Assembly (NCBI RefSeq): GCF_947501385.1
Contig: NZ_CANMVP010000022.1
Coordinates: 22,127 to 86,126 of the forward strand
Source of the DNA: an uncultured Polaribacter sp.
Lineage (GTDB): Bacteria; Bacteroidota; Bacteroidia; Flavobacteriales; Flavobacteriaceae
Length of the DNA stretch: 64,000 nt
Direction: 5' to 3'
Under the pieces are notes generated by a model. It made no database searches, had not been told where the DNA came from, and saw only the letters and a list, made by a program, of their open reading frames with translations. The first letter of the stretch is position 1. Each line of letters begins with the position of its first letter. The translations under genes were made by a program, and so were the position numbers. Shown here in pieces: positions 26,296 through 34,187 of the stretch.

Positions 26296-26877
26296 TTAAA
26301 ATTTTTCATTTTTATAAAAAAGCTCTAATTTATGCTGCAATCCTTTCTTTGCTCTAAACATTATAGACTCTACAGATGACAAACTTTTACCCGTAATTTC
26401 TACAATTTCTTGGTAGCTTTTACCGTCAATTTTTGCCAACGTAAAAATAACTCTTTGGCTTTCTGGCAAAGTATTAATGGCTCTAAAAATAATTTCAGAT
26501 TTTTCTTTATTTTCTAATAAAACACCTGGATGATTTACTTCTGTAAAATAGCTGGTTTTATCTAATGGAATTTCGTTTCCTAAAATAGTTTGCATAAAAG
26601 CAAAACGCTTTTTCGTGTTTTTTCTTCGGATGAACTCTAAGCACTTATTAGTAGCAATTTTATAAATCCAGGTAGAGAGTTTGGCATCTCCTTTAAATTT
26701 AGAAATGGATTTAAAAACCTCTAAAAAAACTTCTTGCGCAACATCTTCTGCATCTTCTTTGTTCGGAATAAAAGAAATGCATGTGCCAAAAACCTTCTGC
26801 TGATAATCATCTAGAAGTTGACTAAAAGCGGCTTGGTTTCCCAGCCGTAATTTGTTTATAAAGTTTTCTTCGTTCAA
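26296..26877 (-). CDS. ECF RNA polymerase sigma factor
   Basis: A sigma-70 family ECF factor of about 193 aa. Region 2 has PNKEDAEDVAQEVFLEVFKS and TWIYKIATNKCLEF; region 4 has LPESQRVIFTLAKIDGKSYQ and a helix-turn-helix. The frame extends upstream to a TTG at 26910, adding an odd MYVYFFRKTKL leader. The TTG at 26875-26877 (LNEENFIN) gives the usual N-terminus and is preferred, with some doubt. It heads the operon with the membrane and Spy-like genes. Confidence 0.85.
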   Translation of the reverse strand: MNEENFINKLRLGNQAAFSQLLDDYQQKVFGTCISFIPNKEDAEDVAQEVFLEVFKSISKFKGDAKLSTWIYKIATNKCLEFIRRKNTKKRFAFMQTILGNEIPLDKTSYFTEVNHPGVLLENKEKSEIIFRAINTLPESQRVIFTLAKIDGKSYQEIVEITGKSLSSVESIMFRAKKGLQHKLELFYKNEKF

Positions 26878-26948
26878 CAATTTAGTCTTTCTAAAAAAGT
26901 AAACATACAAAAATTGTGAATAATTAAAAGAAAAGCAGAGAGATTTTA

Positions 26949-26957
26949 TATCTTTGC
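26949..26957 (+). promoter_or_regulatory. -7 promoter box for 67-aa gene
   Basis: TATCTTTGC matches the TAnnTTTG consensus, 17 bases before the ATG at 26974. Confidence 0.55.
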
Positions 26958-26973
26958 AAAAGAATTAGACATT

Positions 26974-27177
26974 ATGAAATTATTACTTTTAACATTCGCT
27001 TTGCTAGGAATTGCTATTGCAGGAATTGCTATTAAAATTTGGGCCAAAAAAGATGGTAAATTTGCTGGAACTTGTGCAAGCCAAAACCCAATGTTAAATC
27101 AAGAAGGTGAAACTTGTGGTTTTTGTGGAAAAACAGCAGACCAATTTGAAGATTGCGCTGAACCACAACATAATTAA
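26974..27177 (+). CDS. Small membrane-anchored cysteine protein (67 aa)
   Basis: A 67-aa protein with an N-terminal hydrophobic helix (residues 3-23) and a short tail holding four cysteines: FAGTCAS, then TCGFCGK (CxxC) and EDCAE. The cysteine set could bind a metal or cluster. Similar small membrane or secreted proteins occur in flavobacteria. It is followed 16 bases later by the glycosyltransferase gene, and the two may share a promoter. Confidence 0.75.
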   Translation: MKLLLLTFALLGIAIAGIAIKIWAKKDGKFAGTCASQNPMLNQEGETCGFCGKTADQFEDCAEPQHN

Positions 27178-27192
27178 TCTTTTTTTATTTCG

Positions 27193-28296
27193 ATGATAAC
27201 CCCTGTGCTTTTCTACGCTTTTGTAGCTTTTGCAATCATTCAAATTATTTATTACCTCCTTTTTTCCACCTTTCTTTTTGATCATAAAAAACAGTTAAAA
27301 CATTCTTTAGAGATTCCTATTTCTGTAATTATCTGTGCAAAAAATGAATCTGATAACCTACAACAATTTCTTCCCTCAATCTTAGAACAAGATTATAAAG
27401 ATTTTGAAGTTGTTCTTATAAATGATGCTTCTTCAGATGAAACGCTTCAAATTATGAAGAATTTTAAAGAAAAATTTTCAAATATCAAAATTATTGATGT
27501 TGAAAACATTGAAGCTTTCTGGGGAAATAAAAAATACGCACTTACTTTAGGAATTAAAGCTGCCAAACACGAGCATTTACTATTTACAGATGCAGACTGC
27601 AAACCCGTTTCTAAGCATTGGATTTCTGAAATGAGTCAGTCTTTTTCTTCGGAAAAAACAATCGTTTTAGGCTATGGAAAATATCAGGAGAAGAAAAATT
27701 TTGTAAATCTATTTGTACGTTTCGAAACTTTACTAACGGCAATTCAATATTTTAATTACGCAAAATTAGGGGCGCCTTATATGGCGGTAGGTCGTAATTT
27801 GGCTTATACAAAATCTGAGTTTTTTAAAGTAAAAGGGTTTATAAATCACATTAAACTAAAATCTGGTGATGATGATTTATTTATACAAGAGACCGCAACT
27901 AAAGAGAATACAACTATGTGTATCTCAGAAAATAGTTTTACAAGTTCTTTAGCTCCAGAGACTTTTAAAGAGTGGTTTCGTCAAAAAAGAAGACATATTT
28001 CTACAGCCAAATATTATAAATTTCAACATCAATTATTCTTAGCCTTCTTTTTTATTTCTAAATTTTTCTTTCTTCTTTTAGGTGTTCTATTATTTCTCTT
28101 ATGTTCTTGGAAAATCATACTACCAATTGTGCTCTCCTATTACATTGTACAATTTGTGGTGGTTGGTATATCAGCAAAAAAATTACAAGAACCACAAGTT
28201 ATATATCTACTCCCTTTTTTAGAAATAGGTCTTTTATTATTTCAATTTAGTATATTTATCACTAATTTGATTTCAAAACCAAATCATTGGAAATAA
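27193..28296 (+). CDS. Membrane-associated family 2 glycosyltransferase
   Basis: A 367-aa GT2 enzyme. One helix at the N-terminus (about 5-28) precedes the catalytic domain: SVIICAKNESDNL, VLINDASSDET, the metal-binding DAD in LFTDADCKP, GDDDLF as acceptor-base region, and QKRRH (a QxxRW-like motif). Two or three helices follow (about 275-365). It would transfer a sugar from a nucleotide donor to a lipid or polysaccharide at the inner membrane. Its 3' end overlaps the sigma gene start by 10 bases. Confidence 0.88.
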   Translation: MITPVLFYAFVAFAIIQIIYYLLFSTFLFDHKKQLKHSLEIPISVIICAKNESDNLQQFLPSILEQDYKDFEVVLINDASSDETLQIMKNFKEKFSNIKIIDVENIEAFWGNKKYALTLGIKAAKHEHLLFTDADCKPVSKHWISEMSQSFSSEKTIVLGYGKYQEKKNFVNLFVRFETLLTAIQYFNYAKLGAPYMAVGRNLAYTKSEFFKVKGFINHIKLKSGDDDLFIQETATKENTTMCISENSFTSSLAPETFKEWFRQKRRHISTAKYYKFQHQLFLAFFFISKFFFLLLGVLLFLLCSWKIILPIVLSYYIVQFVVVGISAKKLQEPQVIYLLPFLEIGLLLFQFSIFITNLISKPNHWK

Positions 28297-28850
28297 ACAA
28301 TACCAAATTAGAAATTAGTATTTCAAAAGCTAAAAACGGAAGTCAATCTGCTTTTAGTTTTTTATTGGATGCTTTTTGGCAAGACGTTTATAACTATCAG
28401 TTAAAACGCACAAAGAGCGAAAATGATGCAGAAGATATTGCCATTCAAACATTCTCTAAAGCTTTCGATAAAATAAACACTTTTGATGAAAAATATAAGT
28501 TTAAAACTTGGCTAATTACTATTTCTAAGAATATTCATATAGATGAATTGCGGAAGAAAAAAAAATCACTTTCAGTAGAAACCTCTAAAGAACAAGAAGA
28601 AAAAGTCTATTTAGTGGTTGATGAAAATCCTACGCCAGAAGATAAAATTATTAGAGAACAAAATTTAGCGAAATTGCTGAAAGACATCAAACAATTAAAA
28701 CCTAAATACCAAGAAATTATTCATTTACGTTATTTTCAAGAATTAAGCTATAAAGAAATTTCTGAGCACATTAAAGAACCTATGAACAACGTAAAAGTAA
28801 AATTATTACGTGCTAAAAAGTTGTTGGCAGCCATTATTAAAACTTCTTAA
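28287..28850 (+). CDS. ECF RNA polymerase sigma factor
   Basis: A 187-aa ECF sigma factor. Region 2 has ENDAEDIAIQTFSKAFDKI and TWLITISKNIHIDELRKKKK; region 4 has LKPKYQEIIHLRYFQELSYK and EISEHIKEPMNNVKVKLLRA cut into its helix-turn-helix. It starts with TTG at 28287, inside the end of the glycosyltransferase gene. No anti-sigma gene is next to it; the NRAMP-like transporter follows after three bases. This suggests housekeeping-type or post-translational control not visible here. Confidence 0.87.
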   Translation: MEINNTKLEISISKAKNGSQSAFSFLLDAFWQDVYNYQLKRTKSENDAEDIAIQTFSKAFDKINTFDEKYKFKTWLITISKNIHIDELRKKKKSLSVETSKEQEEKVYLVVDENPTPEDKIIREQNLAKLLKDIKQLKPKYQEIIHLRYFQELSYKEISEHIKEPMNNVKVKLLRAKKLLAAIIKTS

Positions 28851-28853
28851 ATA

Positions 28854-30074
28854 GTGAAAAAATCCTTCTTGCAATCTTTAGGACCCGGTTTGTTATTTGC
28901 AGGTGCAGCAATTGGTGTTTCACACTTGGTGCAATCTACAAGAGCTGGCGCAGAATTTGGTTTCGGATTAATTTGGGCCTTGCTATTGGTACATATTTTT
29001 AAATACCCTTTTTTTCAGTTTGGTCCACGGTATGCAGCAGCAACAGGAGAAACCCTGTTAGACGGTTATAGAAAATTGGGCAAAGGCGTTTTAGTAGCCT
29101 ATTACATTTTGAATTTTGCAACCATGTTTACCATTCAAGCAGCGGTAACTATTGTAACTGCGGGTTTGGCATCACAACTTTTTGGTTTTACAGATGATTT
29201 GGTTGTATGGTCTACAATGTTATTGTTTATGAGCGTTCTTTTTTTAGTCATCGGGAAATATAAATTGCTAGATAATTTAATGAAATACATTATTGTTATT
29301 TTAACTATTAGCACAATTGCAGCAGTTTCCGTGGCATTATTTAGCACAAAAGAAGTTTTTGATGTTACACAAATTATTCCTTCAGGCGCAGTAGAACTCA
29401 CTTTTTTAATTGCTTTTTTAGGTTGGATGCCTGCCCCTTTAGATGTATCTATTTGGCATTCTATTTGGTCTGTAGAGAAAGACAAAACTACTGTTGTTAA
29501 AACAAAAAGAACAGAAGCAATTTTTGATTTTAATATCGGGTACGTTAGTGCACTTTTTTTAGGAATCTGTTTTTTATTGTTAGGTGCTTTAGTGATGTAT
29601 AAATCTGGTGAAGTATTTTCTAACAAAGGAGGTGATTTTGCGGGGCAACTAATTAGTTTGTATACGAAAAACCTAAGTGAGTATTCTTATCTACTTATTG
29701 CCATAGCAGCGTTTACCACCATGTTTAGTACAACCATTACTACGCTAGATGCTTCGCCAAGAGCGATGCATAGAACCTCTAAAATTTTATTTAAGAAATC
29801 TTTTAAATATGGGTATTGGTTTTGGATTCTTTTCTTATTTGCTGGTACTTTTCTAATCTTAAAATATTTTATGAACAATATGGGATTGTTGGTTAAGATT
29901 GCAACCATCTTATCTTTCTTAACAGCACCATTTTACGCCATTTTTAACTACAAGTTGATTACTGGAAAACATACGCCAAAAGAACATCAACCAAATATCT
30001 ATTTAAAAATTTTAAGCATTGTAGGAATTGTCTTTTTAATAAGTTTTAGTATTTGGTTCTTGATGAATATATAA
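28854..30074 (+). CDS. Divergent NRAMP-family transporter
   Basis: A 406-aa membrane protein with about 11 helices and the overall NRAMP sequence pattern. The start is GTG at 28854. The first helix reads GPGLLFAGAAIGVSHLVQST, then RAGAEFG. It aligns with the canonical GYxDPGN metal-binding helix but has GVSH where DPGN should be. Helix 6 has GWMPAPLDVS instead of MPH. The key Mn/Fe ligands Asp and Asn are thus missing, so the substrate may differ from Mn2+/Fe2+. It is co-transcribed with the sigma factor. Confidence 0.85.
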   Translation: MKKSFLQSLGPGLLFAGAAIGVSHLVQSTRAGAEFGFGLIWALLLVHIFKYPFFQFGPRYAAATGETLLDGYRKLGKGVLVAYYILNFATMFTIQAAVTIVTAGLASQLFGFTDDLVVWSTMLLFMSVLFLVIGKYKLLDNLMKYIIVILTISTIAAVSVALFSTKEVFDVTQIIPSGAVELTFLIAFLGWMPAPLDVSIWHSIWSVEKDKTTVVKTKRTEAIFDFNIGYVSALFLGICFLLLGALVMYKSGEVFSNKGGDFAGQLISLYTKNLSEYSYLLIAIAAFTTMFSTTITTLDASPRAMHRTSKILFKKSFKYGYWFWILFLFAGTFLILKYFMNNMGLLVKIATILSFLTAPFYAIFNYKLITGKHTPKEHQPNIYLKILSIVGIVFLISFSIWFLMNI

Positions 30075-30112
30075 AATAATTGTTTATATTTATACTTTAA
30101 AATTTCATATAT

Positions 30113-30442
30113 ATGAATAGAATACATATTATTTATGAATACGACGCTATCATTGAAAAATTGGCAGAAGATATTAAGAACAGTGATTTTAAAGTTCAAT
30201 ATTTTTTGAAGCTATTGAATTTAAAAAGCAGTTTTTTTTATAAGAAAATCCGTGAAAAGAGATTTACCAGTGAAGAATTAAAATTAATTTCTAAAGATTT
30301 ATATCCTGATGAATTTCAAGATTACAAAGAGGAATTAATCAATAAATTAATTGAAAAATCAAGACAAGAAATTAAAGAGGGTAAGGTTTCAAATTTTGAA
30401 GATATTTTACAAGAAAGTAAAATCAAATATGGAATTTTATAA
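30113..30442 (+). CDS. Antitoxin of a type II toxin-antitoxin pair
   Basis: A 109-aa protein with a probable helix-turn-helix-like core (about residues 28-62, FLKLLNLKSSFFYKKIRE) and a C-terminal tail EIKEGKVSNFEDILQESK. The tail has the acidic, EG-x-x-S-x-F/W-E pattern of antitoxins that bind ParE/RelE toxins. The gene overlaps the toxin start by 14 bases. No family name was assigned. Confidence 0.75.
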   Translation: MNRIHIIYEYDAIIEKLAEDIKNSDFKVQYFLKLLNLKSSFFYKKIREKRFTSEELKLISKDLYPDEFQDYKEELINKLIEKSRQEIKEGKVSNFEDILQESKIKYGIL

Positions 30443-30740
30443 TATTATTTCTTCTAAATTATCTGAAAAAACCTACCAAAATAATATCGATTATTTAGAA
30501 GAATTTTGGACGGTTAATGAAATCATCAATTTCATTAAAAAAACAGAAGAAGTAATAACAATTCTAAAAACTTCACCAAAGACCTTCAAAAAGTATAAAA
30601 ATCATAAAAGTATTCATCAAATAGTCATTTTAAAACAAATTACTTTATTTTATGAAATCAACGGAAAAAATGTAGCGCTTTTAATTTTCTTTAATAATTA
30701 TCAAGACCCTAATAAAATTAAAAAATTACTAGAAGAATAA
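30429..30740 (+). CDS. ParE/RelE-family toxin
   Basis: A 103-aa basic protein starting at the ATG in MEFYNIISSKLSEK. A longer in-frame opening upstream overlaps the antitoxin and is unlikely. The pattern LEEFWTVNEIINFIKKTEEVI, then KNHKSIHQIVILKQITLFYEI and NVALLIFFNNYQDPNKIKKL fits the ParE/RelE fold: two helices, then strands with a central conserved turn. Such toxins target gyrase or ribosome-bound mRNA. It is coupled to the antitoxin upstream and lies beside an IS200 element. Confidence 0.75.
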   Translation: MEFYNIISSKLSEKTYQNNIDYLEEFWTVNEIINFIKKTEEVITILKTSPKTFKKYKNHKSIHQIVILKQITLFYEINGKNVALLIFFNNYQDPNKIKKLLEE

Positions 30741-30782
30741 AATTTAGTTCTTTTTATAAATCTATACTCTTATTTTAAATAA

Positions 30783-31340
30783 CTAAACCACCCTGCACTA
30801 AAAGTGCAGGGTGGTTTAGTAATAAGGACTGAAAGTCCTTTCTTTTCTTACTCAAGTATAAAATCCGAATTATCATCGTTATCTTTCCTTCTGTGATGTT
30901 CCAAATACTCATTTACCATCTTGTCAGTTATATTCCCACTACTCCAAACACCATATCCTGATGCCCAGAAATGATTTCCCCAATATCTTTTTTTCAAAGA
31001 AGGAAATTCCTGTTGAAGTCTCCGAGAAGAACGACCTTTCAAACTCTTTACAATTGAACTTATATTAAGTTTCGGAGCATATTCGATATGTATATGAACA
31101 TGGTCTGAACTAACAACTCCTTTCAATATTTCAATACCTTGAGCCTCGCAAACTTGAATTAGAAGTTCTCGACATCGGATTTGAAGATCACCTTTAAGAA
31201 CTTTATATCTATATTTGGTCGACCAAACTATATGACAGGTCAAACGACTAACTGTATGTGAACCTTTTCTTATATTTGAACTCATAAATGCGAATGTATA
31301 GATTTTTTCGCATTACTAAAGTACTGCAATAAAATTGCAG
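30783..31340 (-). mobile_element. IS200-type insertion sequence
   Basis: The element contains one Y1 transposase gene and hairpins at both ends. On the tnpA-distal side there is a perfect 17-bp stem (30783-30819, CTAAACCACCCTGCACT and its complement, loop AAA) and a second small hairpin AAGGACT/AGTCCTT (30824-30840). Near the tnpA start there is CTGCAAT/ATTGCAG (31324-31340). No tnpB gene is present. The exact cleavage sites could not be fixed, so the ends are approximate. Confidence 0.75.
30848..31285 (-). CDS. tnpA: IS200/IS605-family Y1 transposase TnpA
   Basis: A 145-aa HUH transposase that moves single-stranded DNA. The HUH motif is HVHIHI (about 60-65), with the catalytic Tyr in NITDKMVNEYLEHH near the C-terminus. 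FWASGYGVWSSG is the conserved strand before it. The length matches complete IS200 TnpA, so the copy may be active. No accessory TnpB is seen. Confidence 0.92.
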   Translation of the reverse strand: MSSNIRKGSHTVSRLTCHIVWSTKYRYKVLKGDLQIRCRELLIQVCEAQGIEILKGVVSSDHVHIHIEYAPKLNISSIVKSLKGRSSRRLQQEFPSLKKRYWGNHFWASGYGVWSSGNITDKMVNEYLEHHRRKDNDDNSDFILE

Positions 31341-31370
31341 GGTTTTAGACCCTAATTTGAGACCAATAAA

Positions 31371-31562
31371 ATGATTTTAAATCAAATCTGCGCGTCAGGA
31401 AAAGATAACTTTATTTCTGAATTGACTAAAAAGTTTAGTCAAAGGAAGAAAGAAATTCTTGGTTCAGATAATGTATCCGAAAAAGAAAAAAAAGCAGAAA
31501 TTCTTGCGCTAGAAAAATGGTATCATTGGAAAAGAAAACTGGCTGAATACTGTAACTTTTAA
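31371..31562 (+). CDS. Small hypothetical protein (63 aa)
   Basis: A 63-aa basic, helical protein (ISELTKKFSQRKKEILG, then EKEKKAEILALEKWYHWKRK) with no signal peptide. It begins about 30 bases beyond the IS200 end and stops 48 bases before lipA. It could be an intact small gene or the 3' part of one disrupted by the IS. Nothing decides between these in the sequence. Confidence 0.55.
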   Translation: MILNQICASGKDNFISELTKKFSQRKKEILGSDNVSEKEKKAEILALEKWYHWKRKLAEYCNF

Positions 31563-31587
31563 CTTTTTATTTCTGTGTTTTACTTCG

Positions 31588-31596
31588 TATCTTTGC
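31588..31596 (+). promoter_or_regulatory. -7 promoter box for lipA
   Basis: TATCTTTGC matches the Bacteroidota consensus and lies 13 bases before the lipA start codon, giving a very short 5' leader. Confidence 0.6.
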
Positions 31597-31609
31597 ACTC
31601 TAATAAAGA

Positions 31610-32485
31610 ATGAAAATGGCTGTAGACTCTGTAATCCTTCCTGAAAGACCTAAAAAACCAAAATGGTTACGTGTAAAATTACCTGTTGGTAAAAAATACA
31701 CTGAATTAAGAGGTTTGGTAGACAAATACAAGTTAAACACTATTTGTGCAAGTGGTAGTTGCCCAAATATGGGTGAATGTTGGGGAGAAGGAACTGCAAC
31801 ATTTATGATTCTTGGAAATATTTGTACACGTTCTTGCGGATTTTGTGGTGTAAAAACTGGAAGACCAGAAACGGTAGCATGGGATGAGCCAGAAAAAGTA
31901 GCGCAGTCTATAAAAATTATGAGCATCAAGCATGCTGTAATTACTTCTGTAGATAGAGACGATTTAAAAGATGGTGGTTCTATTATTTGGGCAGAAACTG
32001 TGGATGCAATTCGCAGATCAAACCCCAATACAACTTTAGAAACTTTAATTCCAGATTTTCAAGGAAACACCAAACAGATAGATCGAATTATCGCAGTGCA
32101 TCCTGAAGTAGTTTCTCATAACATGGAAACGGTGAGAAGATTAACTCGTGAAGTTAGAATTCAAGCAAAATACGATAGAAGTTTAGGTGTTTTAAAATAC
32201 TTAAAAGAAAACGGAATGCGAACAAAAACTGGACTGATGTTAGGTTTAGGTGAAACTGAAGAGGAAGTAATTCAAACAATGAAAGATTTACGTGCAGTAA
32301 ATTGTGATATTATTACCATTGGTCAATACTTGCAACCTACAAAAATGCATTTACCGCTAAAAGAATTTGTAACACCAGAGCAGTTTAAGAAATACGAGAC
32401 CTTAGGTTTAGAAATGGGCTTTATGTACGTAGAAAGTGGTCCTTTGGTTCGTTCTTCTTACAAAGCACATAAACACGCTAAATAA
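31610..32485 (+). CDS. lipA: Lipoyl synthase
   Basis: A 291-aa radical-SAM enzyme that inserts two sulphur atoms into octanoyl groups on lipoyl domains. The auxiliary cluster motif is CASGSCPNMGECW; the SAM cluster motif is CTRSCGFC. HAVITSVDRDD and the C-terminal RSSY are typical. Start at ATG 31610, just after a promoter box. Its product is needed by the dehydrogenase complexes that use the LpdA encoded at 46-47 kb. A strong terminator follows at 32.55 kb. Confidence 0.96.
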   Translation: MKMAVDSVILPERPKKPKWLRVKLPVGKKYTELRGLVDKYKLNTICASGSCPNMGECWGEGTATFMILGNICTRSCGFCGVKTGRPETVAWDEPEKVAQSIKIMSIKHAVITSVDRDDLKDGGSIIWAETVDAIRRSNPNTTLETLIPDFQGNTKQIDRIIAVHPEVVSHNMETVRRLTREVRIQAKYDRSLGVLKYLKENGMRTKTGLMLGLGETEEEVIQTMKDLRAVNCDIITIGQYLQPTKMHLPLKEFVTPEQFKKYETLGLEMGFMYVESGPLVRSSYKAHKHAK

Positions 32486-32551
32486 TACTTTTAAATTGAT
32501 AATAATTGAATTAAAATTAAGAATAATTAGCAATAAAATATAATATAAATT

Positions 32552-32580
32552 AACGATTCTCATTTGAGAATCGTTTTTTT
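32552..32580 (+). terminator. Intrinsic terminator after lipA
   Basis: Eleven-base stem AACGATTCTCA/TGAGAATCGTT followed by a T-run of seven or more. A second hairpin without a T-run (TGAAAGCA/TGCTTTCA, about 32662-32692) lies in the same gap. Confidence 0.9.
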
Positions 32581-32726
32581 ATTAAGTAAATATAAAAATT
32601 CCAAAACTTTACCATCTCCAATATAAAAAAGTGTTTTTGGCACGATGCTTGCAAAATAAAAAATGAAAGCAACTTTGTAAACTGCTTTCATAGTGTAAAT
32701 TATTTGAATTAGTTAGTTGATTAAAA

Positions 32727-32750
32727 AAACCATCTCCCTGAGATGGTTTT
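32727..32750 (-). terminator. Intrinsic terminator after dipeptidase
   Basis: Stem AACCATCTC/GAGATGGTT with an A-run on the left, giving a U-run on the minus strand. Confidence 0.8.
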
Positions 32751-32762
32751 TTGTTTAAATAA

Positions 32763-34055
32763 TTATAATTGTTCTTTTTGAATTTCTTTGGCAATCTTTT
32801 CAACTTCATCTAAAACTCTTAGCAGATTACCATTCCATAATTTTTCTATTTGATTTTCTGTATAACCTCTTTTTACGAGGTCAACTGTAACATTTAAAGT
32901 TTCAGAAGCATCATTCCATCCTTCTACTCCTCCTCCTCCATCAAAATCTGAACTGATTCCTACATGATCTATTCCAATCTTTTTAACCAAATAATCGATA
33001 TGATCTATAAAATCGGAAACATTTACAGCAACAGGAAGATTTTTCATTGATTTCGTTTTTTCTTTAACAAGGTCTTTCATCCTAATAAAAGTTTCTATGT
33101 AAGCATCTCGTTCTTTACCTAAAGGCAGTTTCATAACTTCTTTCATAGACATCCATTTCGCGCCTAAAGAATCCATTATTTTTTTTTCAACTTCCTTTAA
33201 AGCTTCATCTCTCGCTTCATTTTTTTCAATATTCAAATAGCCACTAAAAGCAACCGCTTGCACAACACCACCATTTTCTTTTATCCAACCTAATTGTTCA
33301 TCATCTAAATTTCTGCTGTGATTGCACAACGCTCTTGCAGAAGAATGTGATGCAATTAAAGGAGCTTTAGATAATGCAATCATATCTTTCATCGCTTTTT
33401 TTGACGGATGCGAAACATCAATCATCATTCCCCATTTGTTCATTTCTTTGATTACTTGCTTTCCTAAATCACTTACGCCATCGTGTAACCAAATACCATC
33501 TTCTTCGCCAGTATTTGAATCACAAAATTGACTATGACCGTTGTGTGATAGTGACATGTATCTTGCGCCTAAATCGTAAAATTCTTTTACTCTGCTAATA
33601 TCTCTACCTAAAGGATAGGCATTTTCCACACCAATCATAGCAACTTTCTTTCCCGAAGCATATATTTTTCTAGCTTCTGCCGATGTAACTGCCAATCCAA
33701 TTCTATCTGGAGCAGTATCTTTTGTTAGTTTGTGAATGGCTTCAAACTTACTTATCGCATTTTTATAGGCTTTATCATAACCTTCTTCATTTAATTCTCC
33801 TTGCCCCGTATACACAATGAAAAAAGCAACATCTAAACCACCTTCTTCCATATTGGGTAAGTTTACTTGATTGGTTAATTTTTGAGTATAATTAATACTA
33901 TCTGTAAAATTGGCAACGTTTATGTCTACATGTGTATCTAAAGTCATTACTTTCTTATGAATACGTTCCCCTTTCATAACTAAGCTTTCTTCTTTTTTTG
34001 TTTCTTTACAAGAAATTAGCATCAATGAAATTGCAAGAATTTTAAGATATTTCAT
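32763..34055 (-). CDS. Membrane dipeptidase (M19 family) lipoprotein
   Basis: A 430-aa exported lipoprotein (lipobox LISC, Cys16) of the renal-dipeptidase family. Zinc ligands fit the family: LDTHVDIN (HxD), GVENAYPLG with the bridging Glu, DVSHPS, and IASHSSARAL; a late GISSDFDGGGG closes the site. It cleaves dipeptides in the periplasm or at the surface. It is a single gene with its own terminator. Confidence 0.92.
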   Translation of the reverse strand: MKYLKILAISLMLISCKETKKEESLVMKGERIHKKVMTLDTHVDINVANFTDSINYTQKLTNQVNLPNMEEGGLDVAFFIVYTGQGELNEEGYDKAYKNAISKFEAIHKLTKDTAPDRIGLAVTSAEARKIYASGKKVAMIGVENAYPLGRDISRVKEFYDLGARYMSLSHNGHSQFCDSNTGEEDGIWLHDGVSDLGKQVIKEMNKWGMMIDVSHPSKKAMKDMIALSKAPLIASHSSARALCNHSRNLDDEQLGWIKENGGVVQAVAFSGYLNIEKNEARDEALKEVEKKIMDSLGAKWMSMKEVMKLPLGKERDAYIETFIRMKDLVKEKTKSMKNLPVAVNVSDFIDHIDYLVKKIGIDHVGISSDFDGGGGVEGWNDASETLNVTVDLVKRGYTENQIEKLWNGNLLRVLDEVEKIAKEIQKEQL

Positions 34056-34103
34056 AATTTTAGTTGGTTCGATTTTGCTTTAAAGATAAGAATATTTTAA
34101 AAC

Positions 34104-34144
34104 TCAAAAACCATCTCTTATGAAGTTTCAGAAGAGATGGTTTT
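34104..34144 (-). terminator. Intrinsic terminator after cystathionine beta-synthase gene
   Basis: Thirteen-base perfect stem AAAACCATCTCTT/AAGAGATGGTTTT with a 12-base loop and an A-tract on the left, acting on the minus strand. A second palindrome lies at 34152-34180. Confidence 0.8.
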
Positions 34145-34151
34145 GTTTTAT

Positions 34152-34180
34152 CCCAGAAAGGGTTTAGAACCCTTTCTGGG
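34152..34180. repeat. Perfect 13-bp-stem palindrome
   Basis: CCCAGAAAGGGTT, loop TAG, AACCCTTTCTGGG. It is GC-rich relative to the surroundings, has no T-run, and resembles the hairpins at the IS200 ends. It may be an orphan REP-like unit. Confidence 0.7.
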
Positions 34181-34187
34181 CTATAAT

